This document shows, in pieces, positions 38,401 to 53,321 of a stretch of 64,000 bases of DNA (positions within the stretch are counted from its first letter, which is position 1; each line of letters starts with the position of its first letter). This stretch comes from Azadirachta indica. Taxonomy: Eukaryota > Streptophyta > Magnoliopsida > Sapindales > Meliaceae. The DNA is taken from assembly GCA_022749755.1 (NCBI GenBank), contig CM040446.1, forward strand, positions 4,270,966 to 4,334,965, read 5' to 3'. Below the pieces are notes generated by a model that searched no databases, was not told the origin of the DNA, and saw only the letters and a list, made by a program, of their open reading frames with translations. The translations under genes were made by a program, and so were the position numbers.

Positions 38401-38546
38401 ATATTAGAAGAAGAAGAAGAAGTCGAGTAGCAACTTGGTTTCTGCAGACAGCTGAAAATTTGATGATTTCTGACGGTAATAATATTAGGATTTTTCGTCA
38501 TCATCGTCATCATCGTCGTGGTTTTGATGATCGTCATCGTCATCAT
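35487..38546 (-). CDS. CMO: Choline monooxygenase-like Rieske oxygenase (chloroplast)
   Basis: In betaine accumulators CMO oxidises choline to betaine aldehyde in the chloroplast stroma, using ferredoxin; activity here is inferred. Exons in transcription order: 38546-38252, 38167-38122, 37908-37773, 37599-37525, 37429-37217, 36872-36777, 36561-36440, 36352-36259, 35788-35738, 35621-35487, all GT-AG with consistent phases, giving 420 aa; an upstream ATG at 38594 gives 436 aa, close to spinach CMO (about 439). The N-terminus is Thr/Ser/Met-rich and suits a transit peptide. The Rieske [2Fe-2S] site is CRHH followed by CPYH, split by an exon junction just after CPYH. The mononuclear iron site is in DNYLDGGYHVPYAH. 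The fold then continues through PNFMINRYGPWMDTN to a C-terminal EHAMYHFHSLL. The stop codon lies inside a pentanucleotide microsatellite. The gene converges on the ATPase gene. Plants that do not accumulate glycine betaine also carry CMO-like genes, so substrate choice is open. Confidence 0.9.
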
Positions 38547-41500
38547 GGCCGAGCCTCTGAAGAGTGAACAACAAAGAAATCCTGTTGCTAACAATTTTGT
38601 TTTTAATTTGTGCTCTTGTTGTGTTGTTTACTGGAAAGACAGACAAACCTCTTTGGTTGCCGCTTGCTTTGTCATGGACGTTGTTTGTATTTTTAATAAT
38701 AATAATATTTCGGATTCATGAGTTTTCTTTCTAAATAAATAATAAAGTTTATTTTATTTTAGTAGAGGAGATTTTAGGGAAAAAAAAAAAATTCTTCATA
38801 TTCATAGGAGAGAACAAATGGTTAATAATTTCACTGCTTTATTACTTCATTATATTCAATTAATTTAATTTGTGAATACATAATAAATTTTATGATATAA
38901 TGTTATTTGTGAAGAAAAATATTGACAAATAAACAAACACTTAACTCATAATTTTTATTTTATTCAAATCTCACCCCACCGCATACATAAATTTTTAATT
39001 TGGTTGGTGTATGTTGAATAGATAGAAATTCTCTTGCTAAAGTTAGCGTAGGAAGTATTTTTATTAAAAAAACAAAAATCCTGAAGTAAAGTGTGAAAGG
39101 CAGATAATTTTGGTCCTTAATTTCTAACATCTCCTCTAGATTTGTAATGGGCTATACATAGGCCTGGTTGGCGTTTCAATGAAATCTATTGGGCCAATGT
39201 CACTGGACTTACTGAGTAAACCCCTACACACAAGACTGAAGTTGGAGCCCTTAATTAGTTTGGAATTGCGTTTTCTACAAACACAAGTCTTATTAGTGAT
39301 GATAGCAATTGATGCTTGTATTATTCTTAATTTGTCTTATTTTTTTACATATTTTTTTATCATTTATAAATATAATTTAACTAATTCAACCAAGACCAAT
39401 TTTTCTTTTTTCAAAATCACGTGTATATGCTTCTTTCATATTTGATTACGTGACATGATTAGTACCCGTGTTCACTTATTCTTGTTCTAACCTTTTACGC
39501 TAAGACCAATTGTCACTTATAATTTATGTATACTAATTTATATCATATTTTTAAAAATATAAGGATTTAATTTTTAATATTATCATAATTTTTATTTTAA
39601 AGACTATGAGGTATTTTATATGTATATATATAGACGTCAAATTCAATTTTTAATAGGTGGTTGTTACATGTCAAGTTATTCAACATGCGTTGTACTAATT
39701 CTTCTTCCGATATCAATATATAGACCTTCAAAGTCAAACCCTAGTTGCACAAAATTTCTCTTAACTTTGGCTTAAAGTAATTGCCGTACAAGTTTTGTAT
39801 TTTATGTATATACATATATATATATATGTATGTATGCATGTATGCATGTATTTTATAAAGGTACAGAGTGTCACACCCATCAGGACGGCTCCTTGTACTT
39901 TGTCATAATAATAATTAATACAATGTTATTTTTTTAATAAATAATATTACCCCGCAAGCTGGACAATACCGAATTAATAATAGTAATAACATTTGGCTCC
40001 TTGTATTTTTATGTTATCATAACACTGAGTATAATTTGTTCATTTATAACAAATATATATAGCATATTGTATGTATGTACGTATACATTGAAGACGAATA
40101 CAAGTTTCATTTTATTTAACAAATAAGATTACGATAGTATATTCTCATTTAAAACTTTACAATCACACAAACAGATATAGAGAAAACAAATGCACAGAAA
40201 TTATCTTTATAATAAGTATGTTTTATGCCATTCACACAATATCGACCATCACCATAAATAACTTCTTTGACTAATTCAATGTTACGCAATTATCAATCTC
40301 TTACAATTTAAAGTCTTTATCTATAAGTCTTAGACTAAAGAAAAATAACAAAAATTACATAACCATCGTAGATTTATATGCGGCTGAATATTTGTCTTTA
40401 CGTAAAAGAAATAGACAAAAAAATAAATTGAATATGGAAAACAAGATGAAGAAAAAGATTTCATCCCTCTTCAATAAAAATAATTAAAAAGACGAGGCTG
40501 CATGACACATAACAACATTTTTTTTAGTTGGTGAGTTGTCTCTAAATCTTATGAAAATGATTGAACACTTTTAGTCTTTAAGTACATACTTTAATGTTAT
40601 AATAGCCAAAATTATAAGTGTATTAATTTTATCATTTCAATAGAAATTAGAGATCAATTTACAAATAAACAGAGCTATATATTCTTATTTATTTAACAAT
40701 TTGAAAATTTTTGGGATCCCAATGTTATTATTCCTTGTTTAATAATAAACAGTTAATAATCCAAATGTTATTATCTGTTAACAGTAACAACCTTATTTTT
40801 ATAAGCTAGCCCTCTTATCATATCTAGCGTAAATTAATTTTTTAAAAGAAATGTATATTCAACTTTGAAAGCTGATCGAGGTGAGTAGTTGGGAACCAAT
40901 TTGTATTCTTCTGTTAATTTTATAACAATTAAATTAATAAACCGCTCGGATAAGAACAATTAATCTCATGTTCTGTTAGCCTGCCTGCCTAATACTGCCA
41001 ACAATTTCAGAAAAAAATCTTGTGTGCTAGCCTCTTCCGTTACACAGGATTCAATCTTTAATTATTATAATTAAATAATGATTAAAAATAATTATGGGCA
41101 AAGCTACGATGTGGCATCTGTATTGTCTGCTGATGGATTTTCGTCTTCAAAATTACATTTATTAAAATTAATCTTAATTATTATAAATATTAATTTAAAA
41201 AATTATAGTACCAAGCATTATACCTTAAGCTAGCTGAGGTGTGCGTGAATTTCATTTAATGCGAAGTTGAATACGTTATCTTTATGCTACAATTGTTGAA
41301 ATTTAAGGCCTTCCACTTACGAAAGCATTTTGCCAAAACTTTGAAAATATATATTTATATTTATATTGTTATTAATAACATTTTAAAAGTTTAATGAATT
41401 AAACACATTGGTCTAATATCTTAATCTGCTGTCTAGTAACACTTTAATCTCACATAAACGAAAATCCAAACGTTAAAGTTCATAATGTGAATGAGGTTTG

Positions 41501-42131
41501 AATCTTGAACTTCTTTAATACTAACTTACCATTGATTAATATTAGTGAATGATTAATTTCTTCTGAATCAATAATGTGTATTGAATTGAATGACTGAATA
41601 TGTTTAATGAATTAATGACGCTTGAGATTGTCATTAAGAGACTTAATCTTTGATATTGCTGCGTTGCACATCACACAAAAGGGTAAAAGAAATCCGAATA
41701 GAATAAATTATGAAAATAAGATTTAGTCCAAACATAGCATAATGGCATAAAGAAAGCGATATTTGCGGGAAGCAGTGGCTATACATCATCAGAAAGGGAA
41801 GAAGAATAAGAAGAAGAAGATAGAAGTTGACTTTATCAAGTGGCCAACAAGGCCACGCAATTCCCCTCAGTATACGGCCTCGTACTTTCTTTCATTCATT
41901 CATTCATTCATTCATTCTCCCACTACCAATATTAAACGTCGCCCAATACGTTCTTTCATAACTTCTTCTCATCCGTACAGTCCTGCCTTTTCTTTTTTTA
42001 ACTAAATATTTTAACTTAAATCATACCATTTCCTTTCATTCAACCAATTACTCCCTATATCTCTCTTTTTCTCTCCAGATAGCTAGCTAGGGTTTTTTGT
42101 GTGTTGCTTTGTTGGGAGAGATTGATTAAAG
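38547..42131. other. Intergenic between divergent CMO-like and PIRL genes
   Basis: Starts at 38510-38600 with a trinucleotide (CAT/CGT)-rich tract that also codes the Thr/Met-rich CMO N-terminus. From about 38740 to 41700 it is AT-rich with TA and TATG microsatellites (39806-39850) and no believable frame. An ATTC microsatellite (41890-41917) lies close upstream of the PIRL gene, in its probable promoter. The 80-residue frame 41763-42005 includes this repeat and is not convincing. Confidence 0.6.
41890..41917. repeat. (ATTC)n microsatellite
   Basis: About seven tetranucleotide units, roughly 220 bases before the PIRL start codon. Confidence 0.95.
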
Positions 42132-45100
42132 ATGATGTATGAACAGCAGCAGCTTCATCCTCAAACAAGGATGGATATGAGGAGGAAAGCAGCTGCTGAG
42201 CAAAGGAGAAAGGCCGTTGAGGATGAAGAAAGGCTTGAGATTGTTGATTTGAGTGGGATGTCTTTGGATTCTCTCCCCAATCCTTCTATTAATTTGGGAG
42301 CTATTTGCAAGCTTGATCTCTCCAACAACAATCTTCAGGTATATATACATATATAACATAAATATTTTACATAATCTTAAAGCATAATTCTGTTAATATA
42401 TATGTGTGTGTATATATATATATATATATATAGTTGATTTCATGTCAACCCCAGCTTCTGATCATCACAGTTTTCTTCTTTTCTAATTTACCACATAATC
42501 ATATGATCTTTGTTAACAAACTTTATGCTTGGTAGGCAAATAACTCTCTCTATCTCTCTCTGCTTTATTTCCTTGTAAGAGATTTCAGATTAGGTCTAAC
42601 ATACAAACACTGTGTTTTCATCGATTTCTTGCTTATAATTTTTTGGTTCTTAATCAACCCTTTACTAAATAAATCCTTTGTAATGATCGAAAACGAGATA
42701 TATAAACATATTTCCTTTTTCTTACATACAAACGAAGAAGGAGAGAGAGTTCTTCTTTCCCACGGATTTCCTCCATTCTTTAGAAATAAATGGATCCATC
42801 AAACAGTTGTTGTGTTACTGTATTAGTGTGGGGAGAAGAACCAAGTTCCGACAAAAAGTTCTCTTCCATGTCTTTTCAAAAAGAAGAAAACCTGAAATTG
42901 TGTTATTTACTTTTCTGACAATATAATTTTTCGAAGTCAAACACTTCGAAGCTTTCATATCCCAATGTCTTAGGGCGATCTCTATTTTTAATTTTTATTT
43001 TTTGAAGACATAGTTTGTTGATTATATCAAACAGATCCCTGACCCTCTTTTGAAATGACTACAGTGTATTTTAGCCGTATATAAGTTATATACTTTTGTG
43101 CTGTGATGATTAAATTAAATTTAATATTATTATTTTAATAAAAATTATGAATTTATTTGTTATAAATTAATAAATTATATTAATTTCATTTGTAACAATA
43201 TAAAATATTTATGAACTCGGTTCCTTTTGGTTAAACCAACATTTTTTTGCTTCTTTTTAGAGCATGTTTAAAATTGAAGAGATCCAACGGAATGAAGTTT
43301 GGGCGAATAATTAGTAATATTAATTGTTAATTAAAAAAATAAATATTTATTTTTTTAATATGACAAAACATAATTTATATTTAAATTATCAAAAATAAAC
43401 ACCTCGAAGTAGTTATACGTCTGGCGTTTGTTGTCGATTGAAAAATGACTCTATGTTACTGTCGTTTTTGACTTTTGATGTCTTGTGATAAAGACATGCA
43501 AATGTACACATCAAAATTTTCTGTTGCATATATATCTTATTTTCCTTCTTTGTATTTTGTAATGAATAATATCTTACGAGTGTGACAAGGACTGTATTAG
43601 GTATTAATTTCATTTTTATAGACTTCTGTTTAATTTCTCTGAGGGGGAATAGATATTATGTAGCATATTCTGTGTTCTTTCGGTATCTCCTTCATAAATA
43701 TTGTTTAAGCAAAATTTTGATACAAAAATCGTTGGGTATAAACTTGAAACTTGACAGATAATTCCGGAGTCCTTGATAGCAAGGCTGTTGAATGTGGTGG
43801 TGCTAGATGTGCACTCAAACCAGCTTAAATGCCTGCCTAATTCCATCGGCTGTCTCTCGAAGCTTAAGACTTTGAATGTTTCTGGCAATCTTCTTGAATC
43901 CCTACCCAAGACTATTGAAAATTGCAGGTTTGTTTGTTCATTTCCTTTTTGAGTTATAATTTTATGAATCCGCATATTTCCAATACACAGAAGTCATCAA
44001 GGGTAAGGAAAACATTAAAAACCTTAGATGTTAAAAAATTAATAAAAAAGAGGGTGAAAGCAACAAATAGAGCTGTGATAGTTTGAGGTTAACTAATATT
44101 TCTCTGTCGTAAATTGACTGAACAAATCATCGGTCATAGTGGTAATTGAGAGAGCATTGACTGGGAGCATTTATATATATATTGGATGGTAGGGACATAG
44201 TTTCGGAATTCAAAAGTTAATAATGTTTTCACAAATATTCCTTCAACAGTAATGCGCATGCAGGGACAAAAAGGTTGCTTAATCGGCTCTTTGGCCTCTC
44301 ACAGCGTCCATTATATAAATAAAGCAAAAATTTTTCCTATTCAATGTGTATTTATTTATTTATAATCATTTAACAGTTATTATATATATGCATGTATTTG
44401 TATGTATATCGTATGATTTTCGTAGACGGGTGTATTGTTGTTAAGCTTGTGTTGAATTTGCAGGTCTTTAGAAGAATTGAGTGCCAATTTCAACAAGCTG
44501 AGGATGCTACCAGACACCATTGGATTTGAGCTGCTCAACCTGAAGAAGCTATCAATCAATTCCAACAAATTGGTTTTCCTCCCACAATCCATTACTCATT
44601 TGACATCTCTCCGCATATTGGATGCACGTCTTAACTGCCTTAGGTCTCTCCCTGAAGACTTGGAAAATCTAATCAACCTGGAAGTTCTCAACGTAAGCCA
44701 GAACTTCCAATACCTCGAAACCCTACCGTACTCGGTCGGCCTTCTCATTTCGCTCGTTGAATTAGACGTAAGTTACAACAAAATCACAACATTGCCAGAC
44801 TCCATTGGCTGTCTCAAGAAGCTTCAGAAGCTCTCCGTGGAAGGAAACCCTCTTGTTTCACCGCCGATGGAGGTGGTGGAACAAAGCTTGAATTCTGTCA
44901 AAGAGTACTTGTGTGAGAGGATGAACGCAGACCACGGGACTTCCAAGAAGAAATCATGGGTTGGAAAGTTGGTGAAATACGGTACATTCAACGGAAGCAC
45001 GAGAAATAATAATGGACACAACCGTGAAGAAAGGGAAAGATTTATCATTTCCGATTATCGCACAATCGACGGCCTTGCTTCTCCAAGGTACATGGGAATG

Positions 45101-45148
45101 TTCTCACCCCGCCGTCTCTTCTCGCCGCGTACTTACTTCAATCGATGA
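42132..45148 (+). CDS. Plant intracellular Ras-group-related LRR protein (PIRL6/7-like)
   Basis: Three exons: 42132-42338, 43758-43927 and 44464-45148, giving 353 aa; phases fit. The start is an ATG-ATG pair (MMYEQQQ), the first of which is used here. After a short basic, glutamine-rich and probably helical N-terminus, about nine to ten leucine-rich repeats of the Ras-group type follow, from [15 protein letters not shown] through [68 protein letters not shown] and [17 protein letters not shown] basic tail follows and ends in [18 protein letters not shown]. No signal peptide or membrane segment is seen, so the protein is cytosolic. PIRLs are a plant family related to animal SHOC2/Ras-group LRR proteins; several have roles in gametophyte development, but biochemical partners are poorly known. 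The assignment to the PIRL6/7 branch rests on remembered similarity and on gene order. Intron 1 carries a TA microsatellite (42407-42432). Confidence 0.9.
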
Positions 45149-46769
45149 ATATAATACATAATTTTGTGATAAGAATTCACGCATGCGTGCGTTTTAGCAT
45201 ACGTGAAGAATAGTGTTAATGCGATATGGCTTTGTGTATATTTATGCCAATGTGTGTTGTATGAAAACATACGTTTTCTTTTTGTGATAAGAACTACATG
45301 TAACCTCGATGTGTAGGTGAGTGTGTGTGTGAGACGTTTTCTAAACGAGTGTAGTTTGTTTTGATAGTGGGATAATGTATGCTAGACAAAAGCTATATTT
45401 TGGTTTGTAAATAAATATCATCACTCAGATGAACAATTAATGTTTGTTGTCCTTGAGTGGACTTTATTAGAAATAAATATTAAATGTACTGTAGCTAATT
45501 ATAACCGTTACTTATGACTGTTTAGGCTAATTCAAGCCGATATTTGCAGTATTGTTTAATTAATTTGTTTGCTAAGAAATATATTAAAGTTGAAAAATAT
45601 TTGTTAGGAAGTGATTGGTGCAGTTTGTGAAACGTTAGCTTGGTGGGTCAAATCATGGGTTTGCAATCTATGATGTCCTAATAACATGACTTGTGACTAA
45701 ACACTAAGCATAAAATCAGAAGCTAAATGGCAAATTCACAGCCACAAAATTCTACAATTATAACCAAATAATTCTCCCCCTCTCAGCTCTCGGTAACTTG
45801 CATACAATACACGAAATTGAATAGGCTCCACCTTTACAGTACTGCTCACCTCTTTGTATTCTGTTGACTTTTCCCCCTGCCGAAAGAGACTTGAGCTAAT
45901 TAGCCAATTGAAACGAAGTGAGGATTGTGGAAAAGCCTGCTTATAAAATTTAATACATTTCAGAAAAATATACTTTTAACTACCGTATTATATATTTCTT
46001 ATCCATAACATTTTTGATAAAATTACTTAAGTCTATTAAATCAATTGAAATATATAGATTTTAGTTATTTTACTTTTATAAACATGGCAAAATGATATTT
46101 TAAAAAAAAAGAAAAAAAGAGATTAAGGGTGAAAAGGTAAAAGTAGTTCTATTGAAAAGCGACTTTTTCATTGAATGCAGGCAGGGCAGAGAAGCAACAT
46201 ATATATTGAATTGAATTCTCTTGCTCCGAAGGAAAGCATTTAAGTTTCTTCTGACACCAAATTTCAATGCTGTTTTCCACATCAGGAAATACATACAGAT
46301 CAATATATGTGATGGATCAAAACGGAAGTCACTTCTTCCTTTACACCCCGCCCATACTTTGCCTACCTCTTAATTTATTTTTTTCCTATTTCTGTTGCCG
46401 AAATTTTCAACCATATATGCCACAAACTTTAAAACAAAATGGCAAAGAATGTGAAAACTGATATGTTGCTTTCGGCAAGCAATATTATACTCAACCCCAC
46501 AACAATGAAATCAGTTGCCGATCAATATAATGTGTACATACAATTTCTTCTGCTAAAATAATTCACAAACTAAAAACAGAAAATAAAAAGGAAATTAAGA
46601 GGGAATTTAGAAATTAATGATTAAGCAAAAGATTTGAGAGAAGTATTTAATTTGATTTCTACATTTTTCTGAAAGTGAAGTGCAAAAGCCAATATTGAAA
46701 TAGGATAAATTGAATCTTTTACATGCATGCAATCTAAAATCTTTTCTCTTCAAGTCCTACCTGCCTTTT
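45149..46769. other. Intergenic, no gene seen
   Basis: 3' UTR of the PIRL gene (GT-rich near 45316-45332) followed by AT-rich DNA. Small frames at 46100-46303 and 46267-46461 lack protein-like features. Confidence 0.6.
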
Positions 46770-47006
46770 CTACTTGTTGTGTAAGGGATTCGGACCTGTT
46801 GGAACAACTCGCTTTTCCTCCATAGTCTTGTCGTTCTTTCTCTGGGAGCTTGGGAAGAAACTGTTGATGGAATCCATGGATTCTTCGGAGCTTCTCTTCA
46901 TGGCATCGTCCATGGGAGGGGAGAAATTAATTCTTGCCACTGCATCAGACCCATGATTTGCAAAAATCAACAGAAATATCACAAGTATAAGAAGAGATAA
47001 TCTCAT
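46770..47006 (-). CDS. CLE (CLV3/ESR-related) signalling peptide precursor
   Basis: A single-exon 78-residue prepropeptide. Residues 1-23 are a clear signal peptide (MRLSLLILVIFLLIFANHGS), followed by a variable, charged propeptide and a C-terminal CLE box, RVVPTGPNPLHN (66-77), leaving one trailing Lys before the TAG stop. The box has every conserved CLE position: Arg1, Pro4, Gly6, Pro7, Pro9, His11, Asn12. Pro4 and Pro7 are the positions usually hydroxylated, and Pro7 can be arabinosylated. Mature CLE peptides are secreted and bind CLV1/BAM-type LRR receptor kinases. The box is closest to the A-type Arabidopsis peptides such as CLE19 and CLE9-13, by memory. Those peptides act on meristem or vascular cell fate; a specific role here is not shown. 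A TATA-like box lies about 415 bases upstream, so the leader is probably long. Confidence 0.93.
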   Translation of the reverse strand: MRLSLLILVIFLLIFANHGSDAVARINFSPPMDDAMKRSSEESMDSINSFFPSSQRKNDKTMEEKRVVPTGPNPLHNK

Positions 47007-47077
47007 TGCACCAGTTTAAGTTTTTTGGGAAAATTTATGAACAACCCGGAAGAATTTATACGCTTGAAAAAGGACCG

Positions 47078-47078
<1 letters not shown>

Positions 47079-47102
<24 letters not shown>
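47079..47102. repeat. (GA)n microsatellite upstream of the CLE gene
   Basis: About 12 GA units, which read as CT on the sense strand of the CLE gene and fall in its probable 5' leader. CT-rich leaders near the start are common in plants. Confidence 0.95.
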
Positions 47103-47108
<6 letters not shown>

Positions 47109-47419
47109 GCAAAAAGAATAGGGATGCTGGGATGTTTATATGTTTGTGTTAAGAGCAAGATAAAAAAGAGAAGTTTTAAGGGGGTTGAAGATAATAACTA
47201 TGGTACCTCGGATTTACAGTAAAGGTATTTGATACATCAACATCTCAGAACTCTTCACCAAACGTCATTAAATGCTTTCAATTCTGCTCTACACCATACA
47301 TTATTATAACAAATCAAATGCAAATTAAACCAGCAGAGAGCCAAATAACACTTAGGGAAGAGTGAAAAAAAAAAAAAAACAACATTCTGTTCCATAGCTG
47401 TCTATCCTCATCTCCTCTT

Positions 47420-47430
47420 CATATATATAG
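47420..47430 (-). promoter_or_regulatory. TATA-box candidate of the CLE gene
   Basis: On the minus strand the sequence reads CTATATATATG, followed about 30 bases on by A/C-containing start-site-like sequence. A G-box (CACGTG) lies further upstream at about 47486-47491. Assignment by position only. Confidence 0.35.
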
Positions 47431-47589
47431 TCCACTGCGAAGTTTTTGAGAAGTGCAAAGCACTTCTTCAATGGTTGCTTTACACGTGCTTAAAGACCGT
47501 GGATTTAAAGCTGACATCCATAGAAAAAGAAAGGCATGCAACTTGGTAAGATATTAATGGAGGGTTTTGACCAGAGACAAGAGTTTTCA

Positions 47590-47619
47590 TTTGCTTTGCT
47601 TTGCTTTGCTTTGCTTTGC
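47590..47619. repeat. (TTTGC)6 pentanucleotide microsatellite
   Basis: Six perfect units in the upstream region of the CLE gene. Confidence 0.95.
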
Positions 47620-48848
47620 TTGCAATGGACGTCGTCTGTTAACTGTTATTGTTACTGTTAGGGTTTTATTTTGATTAAATTAATGATGAAGAAGTTGATT
47701 TTTGGTTAGACAACCTGGAAAGGTATGCTGACGACTTTGACAGAAATGACGATGAACCTCGGGCTTTCCGTTTGAATCATGTTTGAATGATGGGTTTAAA
47801 ATTCTAACATTATTGTTGTCTATTCTTCTTCTCTTTAACTGATCTGCTTCCACTGATCAATGATATCAGTGATCTCCAGTTTGTTTTAAATTTCAGAAAT
47901 TATTACATTACTGTAGATGTTTTCTATTGGGTACTGCTTTATAATGGTGGTTGGTTTTGCTATTCAAAATTAATTCTCTATGCTTTTGGTGGGGTTTAAT
48001 GTATATTTATATCCTGGGGCAATTTATTTTAGTTGGAAAATTTTGGTACATTATTATTCAGTTGTCCCGACGTTGACTTAGAAGAAAATTCATAAATTAA
48101 AAATAAATTTAATGAGTCACTTCATCTAATAAATTAGGTAATCTCTTAAATTGAATATATTTATTAATTAAATATTAGCGTGTTAAGAATATATTTATGC
48201 ATTTATATAACCTAATTCTATTATTAGGAATTATGTTAATGAGTATGCTAAGTAAACATTAATTTTATATAAGAATTTATTTATAATTAAAAACTTTAAT
48301 AAAAAGAGAATATTTTGAATAGTAAAATTACGTAGAAATATATGTTCGTTATATTACATATTACAATTTAATAATTTTATTGGGCTTTACAATCTAGATT
48401 TATGTGATTTCGGGCCCAAGGTACCCATTTTGTGAAACATCTTAAGGTCGACAATAAATACACCCCACATATACTGTTCTAATCCCCCAATATTACTCCA
48501 ATTAAGATATTAATTTAAATGGAATTTGGAAGCAATTACGGAAAAAAAAAAGTTTAGATTAACAAAGATCTTTAAAAGGTATCAAACACATGCTTTTAGT
48601 TTTATTCTTCCCATCGGAATTTAAATACATTCTCAATTGATGCAGGTCTATATAAGAACAAATAAACGATAAAGATATTGTTTACATAACCTTCTAAGTA
48701 ATCTGCTAGGCAGTATGCTACCTATATATCGATAAATTTTGTATATTTCGAAGTAAAAACATTTGAAAAAAATGAAATTCCATCACTACTTTTACAAAAG
48801 TTATGATACCCCATCTATGTATTTGTGTTGCTAGTCCCCTGGAAAGGT

Positions 48849-51136
<2,288 letters not shown>

Positions 51137-53321
51137 TGGCAGGCAGAGAGTGAAGAACAATGAACTTAGTGGTAAGCTTTAATCAATGAGAGCAACCATT
51201 TTATTTTTTAATTTTTTTCATCATTGGAAAGCCAGAAAGAAAGTTCAGGAAAACAAGGCAGATCGAGGCCATGTAATAATACATAGGAATAATCGAGGAG
51301 ATAATTCGGAAATTACAATTTGAATTATGGGACGAAGACAAAGTTCCAAATGTCAGTCATTAGTATACTGTAGAGCTGCTTTCATTTCTTAAATGCCACT
51401 GTTCCTTCTATATAAATATATACTTATTCAATTATTCATTCTTCCCTCTCTCATTAATGCTTTTGTTTTTCTGTTACTTGCATTTGTTTAAGTCCACATT
51501 GTTGATTGTTTCATATAACCTACGAAGTGAGACAAAAATAATTCAGTTAATTAATAAAACATTTATTGAAAGTGAGACAAAAATTTACATTAACCAATGT
51601 ATAACACGTAAAAATTTAGAATTTTCTTTTTCTCTTCTAGTCAGTAATTCTTAATTATTATCTTATATTTTATAGTTCTTATTCTATAAATGTTAGACTT
51701 ATAAACTTTTTAGATAAATTATAGAATATAAACTAATATGACATGACAGTAATGCTTGTCACTTAATCTACATTATTTACTTTTATTAGTTACATTAATT
51801 TCATATTTTCATCAACAAATAGTATTCGTCATGTTATTTTATATATAATTGTTTATAAAAGAGTTTATATTTTTAATATTATCTTTTTACTATATAGTCT
51901 TCACCGGATGCATTCATTAAATGAAAGGTATCACAATTTTTTTAAAGGGTGAGTTTATTTGTTCCACAAAATTTACTCTAAACATTCATATTTTAATACA
52001 AAATAAATATTCATTTTGTAATTTACTATTAAAGGTAATTAATTTTTCACACTCATTTAAAACACCAACTCTTCCGCATCTACTAATAATATGTAAACTT
52101 TCTAAATTTCAAGATCTATAAATCTATAGACATAACAAATTATAATATCATAAATTGAAAGATTTTAATAATGCATAGAAAATTATATACCACGTAAGAC
52201 TCTGAGAGAAATTTTCTTTTACTAATAATTATTATTTTTAATATAACAAATTTTTAAGAAATTTATTCTAAAAATTTAAAAAAAAAAAAGTATTTGAGTG
52301 AGATAACATCCATAACCAGTGCATAGGGCAATTAAGATATGGTATAAAACATTTAAATAAAAGTTATTTAGAAAAGTATTTAAACTATATATTAAGATAT
52401 AAATAGACCAACCTTTTTTAAAATAACAATAATAACTATGACAAATTTATTTACATCTAATATTGTATTTTTCACCATTTTCTTACACAGAAAAATAATA
52501 TTAAAAAGTAAAATTTATTTTACATGCTCTTCGTAGTTACAACATATTTCAAATTGTCTTGTAAAGCCACGATCTGTTTGTATTTCTTTTTTCCATTCTT
52601 TAATTTTTTTTTTATTCTTTTTTTAATTCAAAAAACCAAAAAATTTAATTAAAACTTAAGACAAGTAAATTGCAGAGGTGGAATTTAAAGCCCATATAAG
52701 TTTGCCGACACTTGTTTATGGTCAAATTGGTTAAAAAGCCCAAAGACGTTGAAGTCATCTCATCAAGGCCCAAAAATTTCGAGTCAAACTATTGGAAATC
52801 CAATTAGCATTTATTTTCTTAATTACATTATTATCCTCTTAAATAATACAAATTGATAACTTGCAATTAGAAAACCAAATTTCAGATTAACAATTGGGAC
52901 GCCTTTATTCTAACAGAAAGTTTTCCATTCCAAAAAGTATACCTATTGACTAATAGCAACTGGGATTTTGGTTAAAATAAATCTCGGTTATTAACACCGC
53001 ATCATGAAAATGAAAAATTAAATTTAGAAAACAAATTTTTGGAATGTGAATAATTAATTATTCAGCAATCAACTCAAAATTATGAAGAAATAAACAAAAA
53101 TTCGGAGAACTACACATCGCATGGAGCAGCTACATTTCTTCAGATACAGAAATTAACGTTCAGCAATTCTGATGAAAGTAGAGGAACTGGAGCTTCGGGA
53201 AAAAAAAAAAAAAAGAATGTAATAATAACAACGAATTTCAATGAAATTAATTTGCGATGTACAACAATATATTAACTGGAAACATTAAATAACGAGCAGT
53301 TATAAATTACAGAGGAATATC
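51137..53321. other. Intergenic, AT-rich, no gene seen
   Basis: Upstream region of the kinase gene and 3' flank of the SMR gene. The open frames at 51457-51654 and 51921-52121 are low-complexity and have no family features. Poly-A and poly-T tracts occur around 52270-52290, 52590-52625 and 53201-53215. Confidence 0.6.

Larger units (their letters stand above)
47007..48848. other. Intergenic between CLE and receptor-like kinase genes
   Basis: Contains the CLE upstream region and then AT-rich DNA up to the 3' end of the kinase gene. No additional gene is supported. Confidence 0.6.

Noticed and set aside
46774..46956. Plus-strand frame opposite the CLE gene
   Set aside because: Antisense shadow; the minus-strand frame has a signal peptide and perfect CLE box.
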